Notes: generated by a model from the letters alone, not told the origin. Shown: positions 34,663-43,049, counted from the stretch's first letter. The stretch is 64,000 nt of DNA from Paracoccaceae bacterium (GCA_024742455.1 JANSYL010000010.1:1-64000), one strand, 5' to 3'. Made by a program: numbers and translations.

Positions 34663-35327
34663 TGCGACTGGCGGTCATCCTCGTCGGGCTTGCCTTCGCC
34701 ACCGGCATGGCCAGCGCCGATGACGCGACTGCGCGGGGCGAGGCACTGTTTCGCCCCTGCGCCGCCTGCCACATGATCGGCGAAGGGGCCGTTCACCGGC
34801 TGGGACCGCATCTGAACGGGGTATCGGGACGCACCATCGGCACTGCCGAGGGATTCCGGTATTCCGCGTCCCTGTCCGAGGCCGGGGCCGAGGGCCGCGT
34901 CTGGGACGATGTCGCGCTGGACAGCTTTCTTGCCGCGCCGCGCAATTATCTGCCGGGCACGTCGATGGCGTTCCGAGGCATCCGCGATGCCGAAGACCGG
35001 GCCATCCTGATCGCCTACATGATCGAGACGGGCGGCGCCGAGGCCCCTCAGGGCGAGGTAGCCGTCGACCCCCGGATCGCCGCCGTTCTGGATCATCCGC
35101 CCGACGAGGCCTACGGGGCGTTTCTGAGCTCGGAATGCACGGCCTGCCATTCGGGCGGGGGCGAAGGTATTCCCCGTATCGCGGGCCTGGCCCCGCAGAG
35201 TTTCGCGGCCGGGCTGCTGGCCTATCGCGACGGCACCCGCGAACACCAGGTCATGAACATGCTCGCCGCCCGGTTGGGCGACGAGGAGATCGCGGCGCTC
35301 GCCGCTTATTTCGCAACCCTCGAATGA
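34659..35327 (+). CDS. soxE: diheme cytochrome c SoxE
   Basis: The 222-residue protein has a signal peptide and two heme motifs, CAACHMIGEG at about residue 34 and CTACHSGGGE at about residue 160. The first half resembles class I cytochrome c (LGPHLNGVSGRTIGTAEGFRYS). In Paracoccus SoxE is the diheme partner of the flavoprotein SoxF, encoded just downstream here. A 53-bp gap with an imperfect hairpin separates it from soxF. Confidence 0.9.
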   Translation: MMRLAVILVGLAFATGMASADDATARGEALFRPCAACHMIGEGAVHRLGPHLNGVSGRTIGTAEGFRYSASLSEAGAEGRVWDDVALDSFLAAPRNYLPGTSMAFRGIRDAEDRAILIAYMIETGGAEAPQGEVAVDPRIAAVLDHPPDEAYGAFLSSECTACHSGGGEGIPRIAGLAPQSFAAGLLAYRDGTREHQVMNMLAARLGDEEIAALAAYFATLE

Positions 35328-35379
35328 AGGGGAGCGATCAACGTCCGTGAAAATGCGGACACCACGGGAGGAGACAGAC

Positions 35380-36651
35380 ATGGGTTTTTCCAGACGAAAC
35401 TTTCTGGGTTCGGCCGCGGCCGTAACGGGGCTGCTTGCGGCCCCGATGATCGTGCGCGCAGACGAACATGCCAGGCCGAAGGTCGTCGTGGTCGGCGGCG
35501 GTGCCGGCGGTGCGACGGCGGCAAGATACATCGCGCGCGACAGCGCCGGTGCGGTGGACGTGACGCTGATCGAACCGACACGCGCCTATTACACCTGCTT
35601 CTTCTCGAACCTCTATCTCGGCGGCTTCCGCACCTATGAAAGCCTCGGGCATTCCTATGGCACGCTGGCCTCGAGCTATGGCATCAACGTGGTTCATGAC
35701 TGGGCCACCGGTGTCGACCGGGACGCCAAGACCGTCGCGCTGGCCGGCGGCGGGTCGGTGCCATATGACCGGCTCGTCCTGAGCCCGGGCATCGATTTCA
35801 TCGAAGACAGCGTTCCGGGCTGGTCGCAGGCGGCGCAGAACGCCATGCCACACGCCTACAAGGCCGGGTCGCAGACGCAGCTTCTGCGCGCGCAGCTCGA
35901 GGCGATGCCCGAAGGCGGTACCTATTGCATGGTGGCACCGCCGAACCCCTATCGCTGCCCGCCGGGGCCCTATGAGCGGGTCTCGATGGCCGCGCATTAC
36001 CTCAAGGCCAACAATCCGACGGCCAAGATCCTGATCGTCGATCCCAAGCCCAGCTTCTCCAAGCAGGGCCTGTTCGAAGATGGCTGGGCGCGTCATTACC
36101 CGGGCATGATCGAGCGCATCGGTCCGGATTTCGGCGGCGACAACGTATCGGTGAACCCGGAGGAGATGACCGTCGATATCGACGGCGTGGTCGAGAACGT
36201 GGACGTCTGCAACGTCATCCCGGCCCAGCGCGCGGGCTCCATCGCCTTCGCCGCCGGCATCACAGAAGACAACTGGGCACCGGTGTCGGCTTATGACATG
36301 AGCTCCCGGATGGACGAGAACATCCATGTCCTGGGCGACAGTGCCGCACAGGGCGCGATGCCGAAATCCGGCTTCTCGGCCAACAGCCAGGCAAAGGTGG
36401 CCGCCAACGCCATCCTGGCGGCCCTCACCGACAGCCGCGCCTTCCCGGCCCGCTTCGCCAATACCTGCTGGTCGCTCATTGCAACCGATGACGGCGTGAA
36501 GGTCGGCGCAACCTACGAGGCCTCGGACGAGGGGATCGTGTCGACCGGCAGCTTCATCAGCGAAGTCGGCGAAACCGACGAATTGCGGGCCGAGACCTAT
36601 CGCGAAAGCATCGACTGGTACGACGCGATCGCGACCGACATGTTCAGTTGA
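35380..36651 (+). CDS. soxF: flavocytochrome c sulfide dehydrogenase flavoprotein SoxF
   Basis: The start at 35380 follows GGAGGAGACAG; the frame upstream is not coding. The 423-residue protein has the twin-arginine signal FSRRNFLGSAAAVTG. KVVVVGGGAGGATAARYIARDS is the FAD-binding motif. YYTCFFSNLYLGG and YRCPPGPYERV place the two cysteines of the sulfide oxidation site. FLAVIN-type C-terminal domain residues follow to DMFS. SoxF oxidises sulfide in vitro and speeds the Sox system in Paracoccus. Confidence 0.94.
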   Translation: MGFSRRNFLGSAAAVTGLLAAPMIVRADEHARPKVVVVGGGAGGATAARYIARDSAGAVDVTLIEPTRAYYTCFFSNLYLGGFRTYESLGHSYGTLASSYGINVVHDWATGVDRDAKTVALAGGGSVPYDRLVLSPGIDFIEDSVPGWSQAAQNAMPHAYKAGSQTQLLRAQLEAMPEGGTYCMVAPPNPYRCPPGPYERVSMAAHYLKANNPTAKILIVDPKPSFSKQGLFEDGWARHYPGMIERIGPDFGGDNVSVNPEEMTVDIDGVVENVDVCNVIPAQRAGSIAFAAGITEDNWAPVSAYDMSSRMDENIHVLGDSAAQGAMPKSGFSANSQAKVAANAILAALTDSRAFPARFANTCWSLIATDDGVKVGATYEASDEGIVSTGSFISEVGETDELRAETYRESIDWYDAIATDMFS

Positions 36652-36660
36652 TCCGACACC

Positions 36661-36690
36661 GGCCCCGCGACCCGCAAGGGCCGCGGGGCC
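36661..36690 (+). other. strong GC hairpin between soxF and the DUF302-like gene
   Basis: GGCCCCGCG (36661-36669) and CGCGGGGCC (36682-36690) are perfect 9-bp arms around a 12-nt loop. No T run follows, so it is more likely to stabilise or process mRNA than to end transcription. It could lower expression of the genes beyond it. Confidence 0.45.
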
Positions 36691-36708
36691 ACCATGCAGG
36701 AGCAGACC

Positions 36709-37140
36709 ATGAAGAAAGCGCTATGTCTTGCCGCCGCCATCGCGGTCACCGGTCCGGCGGTCGCGCAGGAAGCGATCACCTACCAGTTCGAAGGCAGCTA
36801 TGAGGACGCCACCTTCGCCGTCGAGAACGCCATCATCGACCGCGGCCTGGTGATCGATTATGTCAGCCATGTCGGCGACATGCTGGCCCGCACCGGCCCA
36901 GACCTGGGTTCGGACGTCGAAATCTTCGAACAGGCCCAGATCTTCATCTTCTGTTCCGCCAGCGCATCCCGGCGCGCGATGGAGGCCGATTGGCTGAACA
37001 TCGTCCATTGTCCCTACGGCATCTTCGTGGCCCAGGTCGATGGTGAGGTGATCGTCGGGCATCGCGCCTATCCTGACGGCCCGATGCAGGAGGTCGAGGC
37101 CGTCCTCGATGCGATCATCCTCGAAGCGCGCGGCAGCTAG
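36709..37140 (+). CDS. secreted DUF302-like protein of the sox cluster
   Basis: The start at 36709, after GCAGGAGC, gives 143 residues with a signal peptide cleaved after AVAQ. The mature part (FEGSYEDATFAVENAIIDRGLVID, then GPDLGSDVEIFEQAQIFIFCS) matches the DUF302 fold. Two cysteines, in IFIFCSAS and NIVHCPYG, lie close in the predicted fold. DUF302 proteins recur near sulfur-oxidation genes; the role is unknown. It occupies the place where Paracoccus has soxG and soxH. Confidence 0.75.
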   Translation: MKKALCLAAAIAVTGPAVAQEAITYQFEGSYEDATFAVENAIIDRGLVIDYVSHVGDMLARTGPDLGSDVEIFEQAQIFIFCSASASRRAMEADWLNIVHCPYGIFVAQVDGEVIVGHRAYPDGPMQEVEAVLDAIILEARGS

Positions 37141-37149
37141 CGCCGCAGC

Positions 37150-37163
37150 TTGACCCATATCAA
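37150..37163. promoter_or_regulatory. FNR/FnrL-type anaerobox before the second YeeE/YedE gene
   Basis: TTGACCCATATCAA fits the FnrL consensus TTGAY-N4-ATCAA, with both pentamers matching. It is 37 bp upstream of the transporter start and 9 bp after the DUF302-like stop. It suggests oxygen-responsive control of the transporter, separate from SoxR control. Confidence 0.65.
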
Positions 37164-37200
37164 CGCCGTGGCGGACCCCGGCCGGTAGCGATCTGGACAG

Positions 37201-38262
37201 ATGCTCGAAGACCTCCTGATCCGTTTCGGTGATCCGCCGGTGATCGCGGCCTGCGGCGCGCTTGTCGGCCTGCTTTTCGGCTGGTCGGCCGAGCGGTCGC
37301 AATTCTGCCTGCGGGCCGCCACCGTCGAACTGGCCGAGGGGCGATTGGGCCCCCGCCTCGCGGTATGGCTCATCGTTTTCTTCGCCGCCCTTACGCTGGT
37401 CCAGGGTGGCATCGCCAAGGGCCGGATCGACGTGGGCGACGCACGCCAGCTGGCCAGCGCGGGCTCGGTCTCGGGCGCGGTGCTGGGTGGGCTGATGTTC
37501 GGGGCGGGCATGATCCTTGCACGCGGCTGTGCCTCGCGCCTTCTGGTCCTGTCGGCAACCGGCAACCTGCGCGCGCTGGTCACCGGGCTGGTGCTGACCA
37601 TCGTCGCCCAGGCGGCGCTTGGCGGCGTTCTGGCGGCACCGCGCGAAAGCCTCGCCGCGCTCCGGCTTCTTGGCGCGGGCGAACGCGCCCTTCCGATCCC
37701 CCCCGGAATCGCCACCGGTCTGGGCGCGGCCGGGCTCCTGGCCGGGCTCGGTCTGGCGCGGTTCACCGCCCTGCCCGCGGGCCGGGCGATCGCGGCCCTG
37801 TTTGTCGGGGCCGCGGTCGCGCTGGGCTGGTGGGTTACCGCGCGCCTGGCAGCCACCGCGTTCGAGATCGTGCCCGTGACCTCAATCACCTTCACCGGCC
37901 CCTCCACCGACACGCTGATGGCGCTGGTGGGCAACAGGGCCGCGCCGCTGTCCTTCGGGCTGGGGCTTGTGCCGGGCGTCTTCACCGGGGCGGCGGTGTC
38001 GGCCGTCCTTGCACGGCGCTGGAAGATCGAGCGTTTCTCGGCCGAAACCCCGCTGGAACGCTACCTGGTGGGCGCGGTGCTGATGGGGTTCGGGGCCATG
38101 CTTGCGGGCGGCTGCGCCGTGGGCGCAGGCGTGTCGGGCGGCGCCATCCTGTCCATCACCTCGATCCTGGCACTGGCCGCGATGTGGCTGGGCGCCTGCG
38201 CCACGCATCTCGCGCTCCGCCAGGCCCGGATGTCGCGCGGCTCGCAAGGCCACCGGTTGTAG
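37201..38262 (+). CDS. second YeeE/YedE-type transporter
   Basis: The 353-residue membrane protein has about ten hydrophobic segments. Three cysteines occur at RSQFCLRAA, LARGCASRLL and AGGCAVGAGVSGG, in positions like those of thiosulfate and sulfur-compound permeases. It is diverged from the soxT-like gene at 26.8 kb, with which it brackets the cluster. It would move thiosulfate or a sulfane-sulfur compound across the inner membrane. The FNR-type box upstream sets it apart from the other transporter. Confidence 0.82.
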   Translation: MLEDLLIRFGDPPVIAACGALVGLLFGWSAERSQFCLRAATVELAEGRLGPRLAVWLIVFFAALTLVQGGIAKGRIDVGDARQLASAGSVSGAVLGGLMFGAGMILARGCASRLLVLSATGNLRALVTGLVLTIVAQAALGGVLAAPRESLAALRLLGAGERALPIPPGIATGLGAAGLLAGLGLARFTALPAGRAIAALFVGAAVALGWWVTARLAATAFEIVPVTSITFTGPSTDTLMALVGNRAAPLSFGLGLVPGVFTGAAVSAVLARRWKIERFSAETPLERYLVGAVLMGFGAMLAGGCAVGAGVSGGAILSITSILALAAMWLGACATHLALRQARMSRGSQGHRL

Positions 38263-38357
38263 GGCCGGTACCGATCCGGCCGAAGGCCCCCTGTGCGCGC
38301 CGAATGAACGATCACCCCGGCCGGGGCCGGGCGCAGCCGGTTCATCCGCCTTCAGCC

Positions 38358-38447
38358 GCACCAAACCCTTTCCAAAGAATCAATATTCGAGAGAAAACCA
38401 TAATGTGTCCGTGCGTTGTGGGGTGTTCTCAATCCTGATTTCCCCTG
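38358..38447. repeat. right copy of the imperfect direct repeat flanking the sox block
   Basis: It matches 26668-26758 in the same orientation, with CCAAACCC, GAAAACCA and GTTCTCAATCCTGAT shared. It lies 96 bp downstream of the second transporter and just before the FkbM-type gene. The sequence between the two copies holds the whole sox cluster. Confidence 0.6.
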
Positions 38448-38459
38448 CGCGGCCCGTCC

Positions 38460-39197
38460 TCACCCGGAGGTCTGATCCTCGGGCGGTTCATCCCCGCCCC
38501 AGATCTTTCGGAACCCCAGAAGCCGCCCGCGCGACGTGGCGGGGTCATAGACCATGTCCATTTCAGACATGAAATCGGTGATCCGCTTGATGACGCGGGC
38601 ATGGTATTTCTTGGGGTGCAGTTCCACCACCATGAACCGCAGCGGGCATTTCCAGGCACGTTTGAACAGGTCCGCCTCGGCCCCCTCGACATCCATGAAG
38701 ATGACATGCGGCCGGCAGGCCCGGATCAGGTCCGTGATCGGGACCAGCGGCACCTCCACCGTGTTGGGCCCTTTCGACCTGAGGCTTGAGGCAGTGAAGC
38801 CCGGCGCCAGGGTCAGCGCGCCTGTCGCCCCCTCGGGCACCCATCCGCTGACGGCGGCATGCAGGACCGTCGCCTCGTCATTGCCATTGGCGGCGAGGTT
38901 CTGCTCGATCACCGGAATGAGGGCCGGGTTCGCCTCGACCACCGTCACGTTTGCGGCGCCTGCGCGTTCGGCGGCCAGGTTCGCGGTCAGCCCGATGCCG
39001 CCGCCCAGGTCCAGCACCCGGAACCCCGGTTTGACGGTGCGCATGGCCGCGCGCGCCTCGTCACGTTCATAGCTGCCATCGGCCAGTTTCCCGACGATGC
39101 TGTCGGTGACCAGCGCGTCGGGCACGCTGAGCGTGAGACCGTGCAGCGAGGCGGTGTGGGTCTCGGGCCGGGCGGATTGGATCAGGGAACCGAACAT
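38460..39197 (-). CDS. FkbM-family SAM-dependent methyltransferase
   Basis: The 245-residue protein carries FRVLDLGGGIGLTANLAAE (AdoMet-binding motif I) and VTVVEANPALIPVIEQNL. VIFMDVEGAEADLFKRAW is the FkbM signature around the catalytic Asp. Such enzymes methylate hydroxyl groups on sugars, lipids or small molecules; the substrate is unknown. It is followed on the same strand by no other gene before the repeat copy at 38358. Confidence 0.83.
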   Translation of the reverse strand: MFGSLIQSARPETHTASLHGLTLSVPDALVTDSIVGKLADGSYERDEARAAMRTVKPGFRVLDLGGGIGLTANLAAERAGAANVTVVEANPALIPVIEQNLAANGNDEATVLHAAVSGWVPEGATGALTLAPGFTASSLRSKGPNTVEVPLVPITDLIRACRPHVIFMDVEGAEADLFKRAWKCPLRFMVVELHPKKYHARVIKRITDFMSEMDMVYDPATSRGRLLGFRKIWGGDEPPEDQTSG

Positions 39198-39228
39198 GAT
39201 GGCCCGCTATAGCAGAAATGGGGCGAAT

Positions 39229-40257
39229 TCACGACCCCGGGGCCACACCCAGATCAGCGTCAGAGAGCCGGATCAGGGTCTTGCCCGCGCTCATGTCGGC
39301 GGCATAGGCGGCCGGGGCATCGGCGGCCTCGGCCAGATCGACGATGCGGGCAACGCTGCTTTCGGCAAATCCGCCCTTCAGCGCACGGGTGGCCTGCCGC
39401 AGGGTCCACAGCATCGCGGGCAGGGATTTGCGGGGCAGCCATTGCGACAGCCAGAACCCTTCGACCCGCGCCTCCTTGAAGATCATCGTGCCGGGGTGGA
39501 GCGTGGCGGGCGCCTCGCTCAGCGCCCCGTAGATCAGGATGTCGCAGCGTGGGCCAAGGGCTTCGAGCAGGCGAAAGGTCATCTGCCCGCCCAACGCGTC
39601 AAGGGCCATCCGGCAGTTCAGCGTGGTGCAGAGCGTCTTGAGCCCGGCATCGAAATCCGGCGCGGTTTCGTCCAGCACATGCCGGGCGCCCTCGGCCTTG
39701 AGCGCATCAACCTGAGCCGCCCGGCGGACGATATTGATGATCTCGACGCCCTTTTCGGCGCCGCGACGGCGGATCATCCGGCCAAGCTGCCCGGCCGCTG
39801 CGGTGCTGACGACCGCGCGATGGCCCCTCCGGCGCGCCTCATCGATCAGCGCGATGGCCGTCAACGGATTGACCGCCGACATCGCGGCACGCCCGAGCGG
39901 CAGGTCAGGGGGCAGCGTGACAACCCGGTCGAAAGGCAGCACGATATATTCCGCCCAAAGCCCGCCCGCAGCCGAGGCGCAGGCCACGCGCTTGCCCATC
40001 AGCGTCTTGGGCAGAACCCCCGCCCCCGCCGCAACGACCTGCCCCGCGCCTTCCAGCCCGGGCACCAGCGGCGGATCGGCCGGCACGCTGTAGAGCCCCT
40101 TCAGCGTCATCAGGTCGGACGGATTGATCGGCGAGGCGGCGAGCCGGATCAGCACCTCACCCGGGCCGGGGTCGGGCCGGGTAAGCTCACGCAGTTCGAG
40201 CCGCGCGCCCCAGGCGGGCAGCACCAAGGCGCGCATCGTGTCGGGCAGGTCGGTCAT
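39229..40257 (-). CDS. zinc-independent MDR oxidoreductase (quinone-oxidoreductase-like)
   Basis: The 342-residue protein starts MTDLPDTMRALVLPAWGARLELREL. The GroES-like domain includes PINPSDLMTLKGLYSVPADPPLVPGLEGAG. The Rossmann region (TAAAGQLGRMIRRRGAEKGVEIINIV) replaces the usual glycine triad with GQLGRM. Structural zinc cysteines are missing. It would reduce a quinone or enone with NADPH. The frame extends upstream, but the internal ATG fits the family. Confidence 0.82.
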   Translation of the reverse strand: MTDLPDTMRALVLPAWGARLELRELTRPDPGPGEVLIRLAASPINPSDLMTLKGLYSVPADPPLVPGLEGAGQVVAAGAGVLPKTLMGKRVACASAAGGLWAEYIVLPFDRVVTLPPDLPLGRAAMSAVNPLTAIALIDEARRRGHRAVVSTAAAGQLGRMIRRRGAEKGVEIINIVRRAAQVDALKAEGARHVLDETAPDFDAGLKTLCTTLNCRMALDALGGQMTFRLLEALGPRCDILIYGALSEAPATLHPGTMIFKEARVEGFWLSQWLPRKSLPAMLWTLRQATRALKGGFAESSVARIVDLAEAADAPAAYAADMSAGKTLIRLSDADLGVAPGS

Positions 40258-40355
40258 GGTATCCCTTTCGCGTTGCCTTTCACATCGGCGCGCTGCGGCG
40301 GCTTGGCAAGTCCCGCCCCGGCTGGCATCACCGCGACAGGCAAGGAGGCCGCGCG

Positions 40356-41036
40356 ATGAAGCTTTGGGTGGGACTGGGCAATCCCGGCCGGCAATATGCC
40401 GGCAACCGTCACAATATCGGCTGGATGGCGGTCGACCGGATTGCCGAGGATCACGGGTTCGGCCCATGGCGGTCGAAATTCCAGGGCAGCCTGAGCGAAG
40501 GGGTGCTGGACGGACAGAAGGTGCTGCTGCTGAAGCCCGAGACCTTCATGAACCGGTCCGGCCAGTCGGTGGGCGAGGCGATCCGGTTCTACAAGCTGGC
40601 ACCCGATGACGTGACTGTCTTTCATGACGAGCTGGACCTTGCGCCGGGACGGTTGCGGGTCAAGACGGGGGGCGGCCATGCAGGCCATAACGGGCTGCGG
40701 TCCCTGCATGGCCATATCGGCGAGGCCTATCACCGGGTGCGTCTGGGCATCGGGCATCCGGGCCACAAGGATGCGGTGGCGGGATATGTCCTGTCGGATT
40801 TCGGCAAGGCCGATGGCGATTGGCTGGACGATTTGCTGCGCGGCATCTCGGACGGGGCGCCGGACCTGGCCGGGGGCGATACGGGTCGGTTCATGAACGC
40901 GGTGGCGCAACGCACCGCACCGCCCCGGTCATCGAAACACGCCGCGGGGCCGGCCGGGACAAAGGCCAAGGCACCCGCGCCCGAAGCCGAAGACACGCGC
41001 AGCAATATCCAGAAACTGATCGATAAATTCCGCTAG
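40356..41036 (+). CDS. pth: peptidyl-tRNA hydrolase
   Basis: The 226-residue protein begins MKLWVGLGNPGRQYAGNRHNIGWMAVD, where RHNIGW holds the catalytic His. LLKPETFMNRSGQSVGEA and HDELDLAPGRLRVKTGGGHAGHNGLRS are Pth signatures. It releases tRNA from stalled peptidyl-tRNA. The C-terminal extension (KAKAPAPEAEDT, then SNIQKLIDKFR) is long and charged. rplY is 15.8 kb upstream instead of adjacent. Confidence 0.97.
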   Translation: MKLWVGLGNPGRQYAGNRHNIGWMAVDRIAEDHGFGPWRSKFQGSLSEGVLDGQKVLLLKPETFMNRSGQSVGEAIRFYKLAPDDVTVFHDELDLAPGRLRVKTGGGHAGHNGLRSLHGHIGEAYHRVRLGIGHPGHKDAVAGYVLSDFGKADGDWLDDLLRGISDGAPDLAGGDTGRFMNAVAQRTAPPRSSKHAAGPAGTKAKAPAPEAEDTRSNIQKLIDKFR

Positions 41037-41169
41037 CCGCGGCCCGTTCCACCGCGTCTTGCCAAATGGTGCAGGCGCAGATCGCCGACATGATTGTCAG
41101 GAAAAACCATTGCCGCGCGCCGCTGTCGTGTTAGCGTGACACCTGGGTGAGTGACAAAGCGAGGGACCG

Positions 41170-41568
41170 ATGGCCTTTTCGATGGCGCGTTCCGTCAATG
41201 TGTTCGGGGAAAAGCTGGAAAGCTGTTCAACCGATCCGATGACGGGTTTTTTCCGCAGCGGGGCCTGCGATACATGTGCCGAGGATGCCGGGGCGCATAC
41301 AGTCTGTGCGGTGATGACGGCCGAGTTCCTGGCGTTTTCGAAATATGTGGGCAACGACCTGTCCACGCCGCGCCCCGAATACCGGTTTCCCGGGCTGAAA
41401 CCGGGCGATCAATGGTGTTTGTGCGCCAGCCGGTTCCTGCAGGCCCATGACGAAGGGGTCGCCCCCAAGGTCAACCTGCGCGCCACCCATGCCCGTACGC
41501 TCGATATCGTGCCCCTGGGCGTGCTGGAAGCCAATGCGCTGGACCTGGGCGACCCGGAGGCGCCCTAG
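41170..41568 (+). CDS. DUF2237 family protein
   Basis: The 132-residue protein contains SVNVFGEKLESCSTDPMTGFFRSGACDTC and GLKPGDQWCLCASRFLQAHDEGVAPKV, the typical DUF2237 string. Conserved cysteines (residues 19, 32, 35 and others) suggest metal binding. The function is unknown. It starts at an ATG after GAGGG and precedes a convergent regulator gene with a 4-nt overlap. Confidence 0.87.
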   Translation: MAFSMARSVNVFGEKLESCSTDPMTGFFRSGACDTCAEDAGAHTVCAVMTAEFLAFSKYVGNDLSTPRPEYRFPGLKPGDQWCLCASRFLQAHDEGVAPKVNLRATHARTLDIVPLGVLEANALDLGDPEAP

Positions 41569-42079
41569 GCCCGCCTTTCCGCCGACGGCCTGGGCGGGGT
41601 CACGTCGATCAGGTCATCCACGAAAAGGCTCAGCAACTGGGTGCGCCCGCTGACCCCGGCCTTGCGATAGATCGCGTTGGTCTGCGCCTTGACGGTGCCC
41701 TCGGAAGTGGCGCGGAAGGCCGCGATCTCGGCCAGGCTGAACCCCTTGAGCGCGAACAGCGCCACGTCGCGTTCGGCGGGCGTCAGGCCCATTTGGTGAA
41801 CCGGCTGTCGATCAGCGCCATGAATTCGCCCGAGGCCGCGCGGAGCGCTTCCTCGGCGATCCGCGTCCGGCGCAGTGAGGCCCGCAGAAGGAACGCCCCC
41901 GCCAGCACGCCGAGGATCAGGCCGAGGGCGGCACCGATCTCGATCATCTCATGAATCTGCCAGGGGATCGGGGCGGCGGGAACGCCAAGCACCATCGAGA
42001 CAAGCTCGGCCAGGAAGACAGCGGCGCATGCCACCTGCACGACGAGGATCGCCGCGAAGAGCCAGGGGCGGTTCAGCAT
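41565..42079 (-). pseudogene. membrane-anchored LuxR-type regulator split by a one-base frameshift
   Basis: The upstream frame (41783-42079) encodes two membrane segments and ends FTKWA. The downstream frame (41565-41792) begins MGLTPAERDVALFALKGFSLAEIA, a LuxR-type HTH. The complete family has W-G-L-T-P at the join. The minus strand reads AAATGGGCCTGACG, with three G's where four would restore TGG-GGC-CTG. Restoring it gives about 171 residues. This is either a real inactivating deletion, a slippage site or a sequencing error. The two pieces overlap by 10 nt. Confidence 0.7.
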
Positions 42080-42115
42080 CCGGCCAGGGACGCGGTGCGC
42101 GTTACGGGCGCCATC

Positions 42116-42445
42116 TCAATCGTCCCAGTCGTCATCGTCCCAGGTGTCGTCCCGGTCGTCGTTCCAGTATTCGTCATCATCATCGACCCGGCGGGAATAG
42201 TCCCGAAGGATAACGCCGTTGCGCGGATCGAACACGATCTCGCGCAATGTCTCGTCCCCCCGCGCAAGCACCCGGACCCGGCCAAGCAGCGTCTCGTGCA
42301 TCTCGATGACGTCGAAGCCCTGATCATCAAGCTGTTCCAGGATCCGCCCGGCCCAGCCGTTCTGCGCCTGCGCCATGGCCGGAAGCGCCAGCAAGGCGAC
42401 CAGCAAACACAGCGCAGCCCGGCGATGGATGATCGCGCGCCTCAT
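42116..42445 (-). CDS. secreted protein with acidic tail (PepSY-like), copy 1
   Basis: The start at 42445 gives 109 residues with a signal peptide ending at AMAQAQ. GWAGRILEQLDDQGFDVIEMHETLLGRVRV and GVILRD resemble a PepSY-like beta-alpha unit. The last 20 residues are almost all Asp with Trp and Tyr (DDEYWNDDRDDTWDD). It is related to the next gene in layout. The acidic tail may bind calcium or metal in the periplasm. Confidence 0.72.
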   Translation of the reverse strand: MRRAIIHRRAALCLLVALLALPAMAQAQNGWAGRILEQLDDQGFDVIEMHETLLGRVRVLARGDETLREIVFDPRNGVILRDYSRRVDDDDEYWNDDRDDTWDDDDWDD

Positions 42446-42552
42446 CCGGAACCGCCTCCTTCGGCATGCGCTCTGCCGACACCGGCGCGGCGGAGCGTTC
42501 GCGGGGGAACAACGGGTGTCAGCAAGTGGCAACCACCCACCGCCGGAGCACC

Positions 42553-42894
42553 TCAGTCATCATAGTACCAGTCATCGTAATCATCGTGGTCATGGTAACG
42601 ATAGCCCGATGCGCCGCCACGGACATGGCCACCCACCAGATGGCGGTAGCGATCGATATCGGAATAGATCAGATGCCCGCCATGGGTGTAGTAGAAATCA
42701 CCCTCGATCCCCGCCCCGTATGCGTCAATGTCGATGAGGGTGGTGGTGATGTCGATCTCGATCCGGTCGAACCCCTGCCCTTTCAGATAATGGGTGATCG
42801 CGTCGATCACCGATTGCGGCGCGGCCTGCGCCCCCGGTGCGGCGAGGACCAGCGCAAGCGCGGTCACTGCGAGTGTCGTGGTGGTCTTGGTCAT
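42553..42894 (-). CDS. secreted protein with acidic tail (PepSY-like), copy 2
   Basis: This gene encodes 113 residues with a signal peptide ending at AQAA. VIDAITHYLKGQGFDRIEIDITTTLIDIDAYG aligns with LEQLDDQGFDVIEMHETLL in the neighbour. The C-terminus (HDHDDYDDWYYDD) mixes His, Asp and Tyr. The pair is a tandem duplication in the same orientation. The ATG at 42894 is preferred over the longer frame, whose extra residues are not coding-like. Confidence 0.72.
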   Translation of the reverse strand: MTKTTTTLAVTALALVLAAPGAQAAPQSVIDAITHYLKGQGFDRIEIDITTTLIDIDAYGAGIEGDFYYTHGGHLIYSDIDRYRHLVGGHVRGGASGYRYHDHDDYDDWYYDD

Positions 42895-43049
42895 GGCGTC
42901 ATCTCCTGGTTCCCGAACGGGCCTGCCGCAAGGACAGCCCCTGCCCGGGTCTGACAGAAGATTTGGCCCGACCCCATCGGCGCGGCGTTTATCCGGTATG
43001 GCGTAAACCCCGGATGGACCGGGATAAACCTTTGGTGGACGCCCTGCCC

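Noticed and set aside
38263-38281. GGCCGG-CCGGCC hairpin after the second transporter as a terminator
   Set aside because: The stem is short and no T run follows.
38403-38438. Short cysteine-rich frame MCPCVVGCSQS within the right repeat copy
   Set aside because: It resembles a Cys-rich leader peptide, but the other repeat copy does not keep the frame and no plus-strand gene follows.
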